A program made the position numbers and the translations under genes. The notes under the pieces were generated by a model. It saw nothing but the letters and a program-made list of their open reading frames with translations, had not been told where the DNA came from and made no database searches. A stretch of DNA of 5,312 bases from Clostridia bacterium (lineage in GTDB: Bacteria; Bacillota; Clostridia; SK-Y3; JACMMQ01): assembly GCA_014378955.1 (NCBI GenBank), contig JACMMQ010000049.1, positions 1-5,312 of the forward strand. Reading direction: 5' to 3'. Positions 1-5,312 of this stretch are shown here, piece after piece (position 1 is the first letter of the stretch; the number at the start of each line of letters is the position of its first letter).

Positions 1-20
1 CTTTTGAAACCCGCAATTTT

Positions 21-49
21 TTGAAAAAAATTGATTAAAACTTTATTGT
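21..49 (+). promoter_or_regulatory. weak candidate promoter upstream of the metallophosphoesterase gene
   Basis: TTGAAA (21-26) and TATTGT (44-49) are separated by 17 bp, giving 5/6 and 4/6 matches to the sigma-A hexamers. It points toward the phosphoesterase gene and would give a leader of roughly 190 nt containing the hairpins at 83-188. The DNA here is very AT-rich, so chance matches are likely and the call is tentative. Confidence 0.22.
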
Positions 50-82
50 TTACATACTAAAAACCCCGACTAAAGTTTTTGT

Positions 83-188
83 CCCCTTTTTTCAAAAAGG
101 GGCGGGCGATGACCACGCCACCTTCGTGGCTATGAATGCAAAAAGCGCATTCATTCGGTCGAGCAGAAGAAATATTGCTACGCAATAT
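83..188. other. hairpin-dense non-coding segment (possible structured leader or intergenic repeat)
   Basis: Four short inverted repeats follow one another. CCCCTTTTT (83-91) faces AAAAAGGGG (94-102). GCCAC (117-121) faces GTGGC (126-130) around a CTTC loop. TGAATGC (133-139) faces GCATTCA (147-153). ATATTGC (172-178) faces GCAATAT (182-188) around a 3-nt loop. The segment is richer in G+C than the sequence on its left. No reading frame here has a credible ribosome binding site. None of the hairpins is followed by a T-tract, so none looks like a standard terminator. It could be the folded 5' leader of the downstream gene or a copy of a dispersed intergenic repeat. I do not recognise a known riboswitch. 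Confidence 0.4.
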
Positions 189-227
189 AAAGGGCAGCGC
201 CCACCGTGTCCTGCATTGAACAAAACT

Positions 228-238
228 AAAGGATGTGA
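228..238 (+). promoter_or_regulatory. ribosome binding site that selects a TTG start
   Basis: AAAGGATGTGA differs by one base from the ideal anti-Shine-Dalgarno complement AAAGGAGGTGA. It overlaps the in-frame GTG at 235, leaving no usable spacing for that codon, but sits 5 nt before the TTG at 244. The ATG at 233 is followed at once by a TGA stop. The TTG is therefore the best start. Confidence 0.6.
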
Positions 239-243
239 ATGCT

Positions 244-834
244 TTGAAGCTGTTAGTGGTTGCTGACCATGAGTCACCTTATATATGGGACTTTTTTGAT
301 CATAAACGATTTAAAGACATTGATATGATCATTTCCGCTGGAGACTTGAAGGCATCTTATCTATCCTTTTTGGTAACAATGATTCCTGCACCGCTCTTTT
401 ATGTGCCTGGCAACCACGACAATCGTTATGTCATAGCACCGCCCGAGGGGTGTGAATGCATTGACGATAAGGTCGTTTTGAGTAACGGCTTGGTCATTGG
501 CGGTTTAGGGGGCAGTATACGATACAGCCCCGACAGCCCTTACCAATATACCGAGGCGGAAATGAAAAAACGCAGTGCAAAGCTAGAACGGCAAATTAAA
601 AAGCATGAGAAAATTGACATTTTAGTGTCACATGCCCCAGCCTACCAATTGGGTGATGCCAGCGATCCCTGCCATGTTGGCTTTGAGGCTTTGCGAGCAC
701 TCATTATAAAATATCAGCCTAGGCTATTTTTGCACGGACATCAGCATTTGACGTACGGTAGACAAACACGCATGATGCATCTAGGCAATACCACAATCGT
801 GAATTGCTTTGGTTATCATATTATTGAGATTTAG
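244..834 (+). CDS. calcineurin-like metallophosphoesterase
   Basis: This is a predicted cytoplasmic, metal-dependent phosphoesterase of about 196 residues; the substrate is unknown. The calcineurin-like motifs appear in order from the TTG start: VVADHES (D8), SAGDL (G33-D34), PGNHD (G56-N57-H58-D59), VSHAP (H130) and LHGHQH (H164-G165-H166-H168). Motif I reads D-x-E instead of the usual D-x-H, and motif II is GDL rather than GDxxD. These variants mark a divergent subfamily, although most metal ligands (D8, D34, N57, H130, H166, H168) are kept. The length fits small single-domain phosphoesterases, with no signal peptide or membrane segment. A GTG start at 235 would add three residues, but the Shine-Dalgarno position favours TTG at 244. 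The gene converges on the BMP-like gene and their stop codons overlap. The family is confident; the biological role is unknown. Confidence 0.88.
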   Translation: MKLLVVADHESPYIWDFFDHKRFKDIDMIISAGDLKASYLSFLVTMIPAPLFYVPGNHDNRYVIAPPEGCECIDDKVVLSNGLVIGGLGGSIRYSPDSPYQYTEAEMKKRSAKLERQIKKHEKIDILVSHAPAYQLGDASDPCHVGFEALRALIIKYQPRLFLHGHQHLTYGRQTRMMHLGNTTIVNCFGYHIIEI

Positions 835-2768
835 CTTTCCACATCCAACATTTCGATTGTTGCGTTTTCTATTTCATCTACTGGTGGTAGCGCACATGCC
901 ACCACATCAGAAAACCAATCCATTTCGGTGATTTGCTTGACGGTTGCCGTCCGACCACTTCGCACACGTAGCTTGCCTGCTTGGTCATGGATAGGCCCTG
1001 TAAAGGGTGCTAATGTGTTGTCCTTCATGGCTTTTTTCAGCAGTTCAAGTAGCTTTTGCAGTTGTGTTGGAATTGCGGAACTGGAATAAAACAAGTCTAC
1101 CACCCCAACATCCATGCCCCACCAAAAATTGATGTGCTTGGATTTGCCATAAAAGGCAGAACGTCCAGCCCTTGCCCCAATATTTAAAAATTCCTTTAAA
1201 ATTTGCTCATACACGATGCCCCAATTCCAAATAGGCAACGCTAAGTTGATAAGCTCGCCATCTAGCTTTCGCATATACAGTCCAAATTGCGTACCAACCT
1301 CCAACGATATACTGTTCTGGCGCAAGATCACATCACAATTTTCAAGGCATGGCTTTTGGTTATAATCAATCGCATGGCTTTTTTTATGCCCTTCATACAG
1401 CCACTCTACCTGCACCTTTACGTCTGGACGCACCATTTTCGCACCCAATGCATACGCATTGATAGAATTGACCACCTCTGGGATGGGGTAGGATGCTTCA
1501 TAGCCTATCACGCCTGTTTTGGTCATCGCCCCTGCAATCACACCACATAAAAAGCGTGGCTCATGGATGCGTGCAAAATAGGTATTGACGTGTTGAAAGG
1601 TTTGATGTGAGGAGCAGTTTAAAAATTTCACAGTTGGGAATTCCAAGGCAGCTTTGAGCGTAGGCTTTAAAAAGACAGGTAGCGTGGTGAAAATAATGTC
1701 ATACCCTTGCACTGCCAAATCCACCAAAACATCATACGCTTGTTCATTTTGTGGCACATTTTCGACATAGGTGGTTTCCACCTGTCCTGCCAAAACATTC
1801 TCCACGTGTAACCGCCCTAACTCATGTGCATAGCTCCAGCTTGTATCTTGAATACCGCCAGCATAGACAAACGCCACCTTTAATGGCTTGTTAGGTGTCA
1901 CAAGGTTCGTGAGCGTGCCCAACATGCTTTTTTCTAGCGTCGGCAACTCTGTTTGCACGTCAATGACATCAGGTGCTGCAATGCCTTCAAGCTCTGGGAT
2001 GAATTTTTTCACTTTTTTGCTAAATTCTTCATTAATTTCAGTTGGAATGCCGTACACCTTGACATATTCTAAAAAAGCATCTGCAGTGGTCAAGTCTAGA
2101 CGATCGCCACCCAACTCTTTGTAGCTCTTTCTAAAATTATAATAAATATGGTTGACAAACACCTTGTATTTTTCACCTTCGTCATAGCCTTCGAGATGAT
2201 ACCTCGCAAGAAAATCAGCCATTTCCGAAAAGCTCCCAAGCTTTGTAAACCACAGGGCGTTAATTTTTGTTTTTTGATAAAATGTTAAAAATTCATAATA
2301 AAGCTGTATTTCTAGATCATTTTTATCCATTTGTGGCATAATGCGTGTCACTACGCCCATTACAGTAGATGCGTTTAAATATTTTAATACACTTACCCGT
2401 TTGTTGCCTTCCACCACGTAAAAATAGTTGAGGTATTCGTAAGCCTTGATAGGGTCTCGAATGCCCATCTCCATGTGGCTTTCTATCAAACCAATCCATT
2501 TACTAGCAAACTCGGTTTGAAGGTCTAAAAGTGGCATAAACTCCTTCGAAAAGCAGTTGCTACGCATGTCTGTGTAGGTGCCTTTCACCTTGGAAAGCGG
2601 TATGTCAATCGTTCCAAGTGATATTTCAGCAAGGGTACGATTTTTGCCAAGACTATGCACCAAGGAGGGTAATTGTGCAGACACGCCAGCCGAAAACGCC
2701 TGTGAAAGCTCCTTTTGTCCCCTTTTTACTGCTTTGAAATAATCATCACTACCACTTGCTAACGCCAT
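831..2768 (-). CDS. BMP/PnrA-family ligand-binding protein with ParB-like N-terminal region
   Basis: The product is 645 residues. Residues about 50-131 resemble a ParB/sulfiredoxin-like fold, with an opening LGTIDIPLSKVKG strand segment and the hallmark VVEGNKRVSVLKYL (118-131). Residues 140-290 are a mostly helical linker. From about 296 (KVAFVYAGGIQDTSWSYAHE) to about 620 it resembles the periplasmic-binding-protein fold of the BMP family (PnrA/Med), which binds purine nucleosides in characterised members. Unlike transporter-linked BMP lipoproteins, it has no signal peptide or lipobox, so it is probably cytoplasmic, and no ABC permease or ATPase genes adjoin it. A sensory or regulatory role is an inference. 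The start is ATG at 2768, with AAGAGGGGTGA just upstream. The in-frame ATG at 2810 lies inside the -10 box of the predicted promoter, and the ATG at 2801 lies at the predicted transcription start, so both are unlikely. BMP domain assignment is firm; the N-terminal assignment is moderate. Confidence 0.85.
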   Translation of the reverse strand: MALASGSDDYFKAVKRGQKELSQAFSAGVSAQLPSLVHSLGKNRTLAEISLGTIDIPLSKVKGTYTDMRSNCFSKEFMPLLDLQTEFASKWIGLIESHMEMGIRDPIKAYEYLNYFYVVEGNKRVSVLKYLNASTVMGVVTRIMPQMDKNDLEIQLYYEFLTFYQKTKINALWFTKLGSFSEMADFLARYHLEGYDEGEKYKVFVNHIYYNFRKSYKELGGDRLDLTTADAFLEYVKVYGIPTEINEEFSKKVKKFIPELEGIAAPDVIDVQTELPTLEKSMLGTLTNLVTPNKPLKVAFVYAGGIQDTSWSYAHELGRLHVENVLAGQVETTYVENVPQNEQAYDVLVDLAVQGYDIIFTTLPVFLKPTLKAALEFPTVKFLNCSSHQTFQHVNTYFARIHEPRFLCGVIAGAMTKTGVIGYEASYPIPEVVNSINAYALGAKMVRPDVKVQVEWLYEGHKKSHAIDYNQKPCLENCDVILRQNSISLEVGTQFGLYMRKLDGELINLALPIWNWGIVYEQILKEFLNIGARAGRSAFYGKSKHINFWWGMDVGVVDLFYSSSAIPTQLQKLLELLKKAMKDNTLAPFTGPIHDQAGKLRVRSGRTATVKQITEMDWFSDVVACALPPVDEIENATIEMLDVES

Positions 2769-2772
2769 ACGC

Positions 2773-2783
2773 TCACCCCTCTT
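2773..2783 (-). promoter_or_regulatory. ribosome binding site deciding the start of the BMP-like gene
   Basis: On the minus strand the bases read AAGAGGGGTGA, a strong Shine-Dalgarno sequence 4 nt before the ATG at 2768. The upstream in-frame ATGs at 2801 and 2810 have no comparable site. Confidence 0.75.
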
Positions 2784-2805
2784 TTGACTTTTTGCAGCCA
2801 TTTTT

Positions 2806-2834
2806 ATCATATCGTATCAAGCAATAAAAGTCAA
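2806..2834 (-). promoter_or_regulatory. sigma-A promoter of the BMP-like gene
   Basis: On the minus strand TTGACT (2834-2829) and TATGAT (2811-2806) are separated by exactly 17 bp, each 5/6 to consensus. Transcription would begin near 2799, giving a leader of about 30 nt with the strong ribosome binding site and the ATG at 2768. Confidence 0.7.
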
Positions 2835-2848
2835 ACGACAAATTTGAC
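2830..2848. promoter_or_regulatory. palindrome joining two divergent -35 boxes (possible operator)
   Basis: GTCAAA (2830-2835) and TTTGAC (2843-2848) are a perfect 6-bp inverted repeat with a 7-bp spacer. Each arm covers most of one -35 box of two back-to-back promoters. Two divergent TTGAC-containing boxes make some symmetry automatically, so this may be only a by-product. A regulator bound here would control both directions. Confidence 0.35.
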
Positions 2849-2872
2849 GAAATGGGTAATGTGTGTTAAATT
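2844..2872 (+). promoter_or_regulatory. candidate rightward promoter toward tadA
   Basis: TTGACG (2844-2849, 5/6) and TAAATT (2867-2872, 4/6) are separated by 17 bp, with an extended -10 TGT (2864-2866). The transcript would begin near 2879 and carry a leader of about 190 nt through the inverted-repeat element before tadA. It is the only reasonable promoter I see for tadA. Confidence 0.45.
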
Positions 2873-2914
2873 ATGAATAAGTGGACTAAGTCTACACCCA
2901 GTTCGCAATTTTAT

Positions 2915-3044
2915 GCGAATTTAAAAGCGAGATTCTTCGCGTCGCTCTGAATGACAAACTAGAGAGGGCGATAATCCTGCCCCCTATGCAACCGCTATCC
3001 CATTGTCATTCCGAGCGAGAACAACGAGAAATCTCCAAATTCGC
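2915..3044. repeat. MITE-like intergenic element with inverted TGTCATTC-type ends
   Basis: Two related segments face each other. 2929-2956 read on the minus strand begins TGTCATTCAGAGCGA and ends GAATCTC. 3004-3035 on the plus strand begins TGTCATTCCGAGCGA and ends AAATCTC. The symmetry continues outward as GCGAATTT (2915-2922) against AAATTCGC (3037-3044), a perfect 8-bp pair. The TGTCATTC(T/C)GAGCG...GAATCTC motif is a dispersed intergenic repeat I recall from many bacterial genomes. The roughly 47-bp centre (2957-3003) has no coding potential I can see. An additional small hairpin, TTCGCA/TGCGAA (2902-2919), abuts the left end. The element lies in the presumed tadA leader and creates a spurious in-frame ATG at 2986. 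Confidence 0.65.
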
Positions 3045-3055
3045 TACACGCCAAA

Positions 3056-3060
3056 AGGAG
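3056..3060 (+). promoter_or_regulatory. tadA: ribosome binding site of tadA
   Basis: AGGAG lies 6 nt before the ATG at 3067. The upstream in-frame ATG at 2986 lies inside the inverted-repeat element, has no Shine-Dalgarno sequence, and would add 27 residues unlike any deaminase N-terminus. This settles the start at 3067. Confidence 0.85.
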
Positions 3061-3066
3061 AACACC

Positions 3067-3534
3067 ATGCACACACCCACTTATTTTATGCAAAAAGCTT
3101 ACCTTGAAGCACAAAAAGCCGCCCAAAAAGGCGAAGTCCCAATCGGTGCGGTCGTGGTCAAGGACGGCAAAATCATTGCCCGTGGTCACAATTTGAGAGA
3201 AATTAAAAAAAATGCCCTGTGTCACGCCGAATTGATTGCACTTGACAAGGCTTGCAAAAAATTGGGTGGCTGGCGTTTAATTGATTGCGACCTATATGTT
3301 ACGCTCGAGCCCTGCCCAATGTGCGCAGGGGCCATCATACAGTCACGCATTCGCCACCTCTATTTCGGCGCATCTGATGCCAAATCAGGGGCGGTGGGGT
3401 CGGTGGTGAATTTGCTAAGCGTGGACGGCTTCAATCATTCAGTGGACGTGACATCTGGCATTCTGTCCGAACAATGCAGTGAAATTCTATCGGATTTTTT
3501 TAGAAATTTACGCAAGTTCAAGAAAATGGTTTGA
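3067..3534 (+). CDS. tadA: tRNA-specific adenosine deaminase TadA
   Basis: TadA converts the wobble adenosine A34 of tRNA-Arg(ACG) to inosine, allowing one tRNA to read CGU, CGC and CGA codons. The predicted protein has 155 residues, typical for the family, and should be a cytoplasmic homodimer. The zinc-dependent cytidine/deoxycytidylate deaminase core is complete: GEVPIGAVVV (22-31), CHAE with zinc ligand H53 and catalytic E55, and PCPMCAGA with zinc ligands C83 and C86. The substrate-loop region after GHN (40-42) is also present. The usual DPTAHAE reads NALCHAE here, which keeps all catalytic residues. The C-terminus (FFRNLRKFKK) is basic, as expected for tRNA binding. A tRNA-Arg gene follows 45 bp downstream with its own promoter. 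Transcription probably starts near 2879 through the MITE-like leader. Assignment is very secure; guanine deaminase and other relatives fit less well. Confidence 0.96.
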   Translation: MHTPTYFMQKAYLEAQKAAQKGEVPIGAVVVKDGKIIARGHNLREIKKNALCHAELIALDKACKKLGGWRLIDCDLYVTLEPCPMCAGAIIQSRIRHLYFGASDAKSGAVGSVVNLLSVDGFNHSVDVTSGILSEQCSEILSDFFRNLRKFKKMV

Positions 3535-3560
3535 CAAAGCGATACGCTATCGTTTACAAT
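3531..3560 (+). promoter_or_regulatory. promoter of tRNA-Arg, overlapping the tadA stop codon
   Basis: TTGACA (3531-3536) is a perfect -35 box, and TACAAT (3555-3560) is a 5/6 -10 box, with an 18-bp spacer. The -35 box contains the tadA TGA stop (3532-3534). The predicted start near 3567 leaves about 13 nt of precursor before the mature tRNA 5' end. The spacer holds a short inverted repeat, CGATA/TATCG (3540-3552). Confidence 0.75.
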
Positions 3561-3579
3561 ATTACTGCTGTACGAATAT

Positions 3580-3656
3580 GTTTCCGTAGCTCAGTAGGAT
3601 AGAGCGTTTGCCTCCTAAGCGAAAGGCCGTGGGTTCGAATCCCGCCGGGAACACCA
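3580..3656 (+). tRNA. tRNA-Arg, anticodon CCU
   Basis: A full cloverleaf is visible. The acceptor GTTTCCG (3580-3586) pairs with CGGGAAC (3646-3652) with one U-G wobble. The D-stem is GCTC (3589-3592) with GAGC (3602-3605). The anticodon stem TTTGC/GCGAA encloses loop CTCCTAA, giving anticodon CCT at 3614-3616. The T-stem is GTGGG/CCCGC around TTCGAAT (3634-3640). The discriminator is A3653, and CCA (3654-3656) is encoded in the DNA. It reads the arginine codon AGG. It is not the A34-containing tRNA-Arg that TadA edits, despite being next to tadA. Confidence 0.96.
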
Positions 3657-3668
3657 TCTGTGTAAAAT

Positions 3669-3734
3669 GAAAGGGGCTGCTGCAAATAGATTGATTCAAT
3701 CTTTTGCAGCAGCCCCTTTCGTTAGATTTTTTTT
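3669..3734 (+). terminator. rho-independent terminator after tRNA-Arg
   Basis: An 18-bp perfect stem pairs 3669-3686 with 3703-3720, with GGGGCTGCTGC as its GC-rich core. The 16-nt loop can itself pair (AGATT against AATCT). Eight T residues follow at 3727-3734, six bases beyond the stem. It begins 12 nt after the tRNA CCA and should end the tRNA transcript, with any tadA read-through. The offset T-tract makes it slightly unusual. Confidence 0.85.
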
Positions 3735-3880
3735 ATTGCATTGTCATGTCTGACCCAAACCATTTTAAGGATATTTTTTCCAATGTGAAACACCTTGTAA
3801 ACTTTAAAATAAACACTTGTTTACAGTCATTTGCAGTAAATTTCAATCTTCTCAATAACTCACTATAAGATATGTACAGG

Positions 3881-3923
3881 TAGAGCCATGAAAACCGTCT
3901 GAAATACGGTTTTCATGGCTCTA
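3881..3923. terminator. orphan perfect 18-bp hairpin, terminator-like
   Basis: 3881-3898 and 3906-3923 are perfect 18-bp inverted repeats beginning TAGAGCCATG, separated by a 7-nt loop (CTGAAAT). On the plus strand only TTTAAAT follows, and the minus strand has no T-tract, so termination would be weak. No credible gene ends at it. It may be a leftover terminator of a lost gene or a small palindromic repeat. Confidence 0.45.
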
Positions 3924-4123
3924 TTTAAATATGATAATGCTGTTGTTTCACCATTCTACCTAAAAATAGCCTTCAAATCCGCTTCAACGCGCGTTCGGTT
4001 AGACTGAAAGTAGCGTCCGAAAAACTATTTGCTGTGTGGCATTACTGCAAAACGACATATACATTAATCTTGCTTTGTTATATCTCAAAATACATTTAAT
4101 TCGGTTTCGAGTAGCGGCTTGTC

Positions 4124-4149
4124 ACTAAAAAAAATATGTACATATAATA
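4124..4149 (+). promoter_or_regulatory. candidate mother-cell (sigma-K-like) promoter of the collagen-like gene
   Basis: CATATAATA (4141-4149) matches the sigma-K -10 pattern CATAnnnTA. An AC (4124-4125) lies 15 bp upstream, close to but slightly shorter than the usual sigma-K spacing. Spore-surface collagen-like genes are normally transcribed in the mother cell, which fits. The AT-rich context makes chance matches likely, and the predicted leader would be about 70 nt. Confidence 0.3.
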
Positions 4150-4194
4150 GAATAAGTACAATCCTAAGTAAATATAAGTTGTAGTAATGCTTGG

Positions 4195-4218
4195 TTTGTA
4201 TATTTTGTATATAAGGAG
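4195..4218 (+). promoter_or_regulatory. 9-bp tandem repeat abutting the ribosome binding site
   Basis: TTTGTATAT occurs twice without a gap (4195-4203 and 4204-4212) and runs directly into AAGGAG (4213-4218). The Shine-Dalgarno sequence lies 8 nt before the ATG at 4227. The ribosome binding site firmly supports that start. The role of the tandem repeat is unknown. Confidence 0.6.
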
Positions 4219-4223
4219 TATGA

Positions 4224-5204
<981 letters not shown>

Positions 5205-5215
5205 TATAATTAAAC

Positions 5216-5244
5216 TTGACACATTTACCTCAGAATAATAGAAT
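5216..5244 (+). promoter_or_regulatory. promoter of the IS transposase
   Basis: TTGACA (5216-5221) is a perfect -35 box and TAGAAT (5239-5244) a 5/6 -10 box, with a 17-bp spacer. Transcription would start near 5251, about 20 nt before the transposase ATG. A separate TATAAT (5205-5210) nearer the IS end could be the -10 of a circle-junction promoter. Confidence 0.65.
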
Positions 5245-5271
5245 AGAAATAAAGAAAGATGAGGTAATGAA

Positions 5272-5312
5272 ATGGGAACAAAAGAATACACAAGCGAGTA
5301 TAAAAAGGAAGC
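5272..5312 (+). CDS. IS3-type transposase OrfA, N-terminal fragment (cut by window end)
   Basis: The frame opens with MGTKEYTSEYKKEA, which resembles the N-terminus of IS3-family OrfA proteins (pattern K-x-Y-T-x-E-F/Y-K-x-x-A, leading into a helix-turn-helix). OrfA binds the IS ends and is usually fused to the DDE catalytic OrfB by programmed frameshifting. GATGAGG (5259-5265) provides a ribosome binding site 6 nt before the ATG at 5272. An ATG at 5267 in another frame gives an unrelated sequence. Only 13-14 codons are visible, so other HTH transposases cannot be excluded. Confidence 0.6.
   Translation, partial: MGTKEYTSEYKKE

Noticed and set aside
2769..2810. N-terminal extension of the BMP-like protein from ATG 2810 or 2801
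   Set aside because: The ATG at 2810 overlaps the predicted -10 box and the one at 2801 lies at the predicted transcription start. The strong ribosome binding site serves ATG 2768.
2986..3066. Upstream extension of tadA from the ATG at 2986
   Set aside because: It lies within the inverted-repeat element and lacks a Shine-Dalgarno sequence, whereas AGGAG precedes the ATG at 3067.
3580..3734. tRNA-Arg 3' end as an attachment site of an integrated element
   Set aside because: No integrase gene is present, and I see no second copy of the tRNA 3' end within the window.
3746..3868. 40-codon plus-strand frame starting ATG TCT GAC, with the orphan hairpin beginning 12 nt after its stop
   Set aside because: It has no ribosome binding site, starts directly after the tRNA terminator T-tract with no room for a promoter, and its product resembles nothing I recognise.
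3925..4027. Minus-strand protein-like stretches (ending AIFR and, in another frame, MVKQQHYHI)
   Set aside because: Stops interrupt every frame and a frameshift would be needed to join them. Too short to name as a pseudogene without homologues.
4137..4160. TGTAC-N14-GTACA inverted repeat upstream of the collagen gene
   Set aside because: Five-base arms in AT-rich DNA are expected by chance.

Overview
The window looks like chromosome of an endospore-forming member of the Bacillota, probably a clostridial lineage. The grounds are AT-rich intergenic DNA, strong AGGAGG-type ribosome binding sites, consensus sigma-A promoters, a collagen-like protein of the spore-surface (BclA-like) type, and a BMP-family protein with an extra N-terminal domain of a kind I associate with Clostridia. 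The genus cannot be fixed from this sequence alone.

Layout, left to right. Positions 1-243 hold a hairpin-rich non-coding stretch. A small calcineurin-like metallophosphoesterase gene follows (244-834, +, probably from a TTG start). It runs tail to tail into a long gene on the opposite strand (831-2768, -), and the two stop codons overlap. The long gene encodes a 645-residue protein with a ParB-like N-terminal region and a C-terminal BMP/PnrA-type ligand-binding domain, and it has no signal peptide or lipobox. Its promoter (2806-2834, -) lies back to back with a candidate rightward promoter (2844-2872, +), and the two -35 boxes form a 19-bp palindrome. An inverted-repeat, MITE-like element (about 2915-3044) then precedes tadA (3067-3534, +), the tRNA adenosine deaminase. 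Next comes tRNA-Arg(CCU) (3580-3656) with its own promoter, whose -35 box covers the tadA stop codon, and a strong terminator at 3669-3734. Positions 3735-4226 have no convincing gene but contain a second perfect 18-bp hairpin.

The right end holds a collagen-like gene (4227-5204, +) with a helical N-terminal domain, a Gly-X-Thr/Pro-rich repeat tract and a BclA-type C-terminal domain. The C-terminal domain stops early, exactly where an insertion sequence appears to begin (about 5197). The first 13-14 residues of an IS3-type OrfA transposase and its promoter are visible before the window ends, so the collagen-like gene appears to have been interrupted by transposition.

Functionally the window is a set of independent units rather than one operon: tRNA maturation (tadA beside a tRNA-Arg), two proteins of uncertain physiological role (phosphoesterase and cytoplasmic BMP-like protein), and a spore-surface type gene damaged by an IS. 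I see no evidence for a multi-gene defence system or other new system. The most noteworthy items are the ParB-like/BMP-like fusion, the IS-truncated collagen gene, and the short-range regulatory and repeat architecture.
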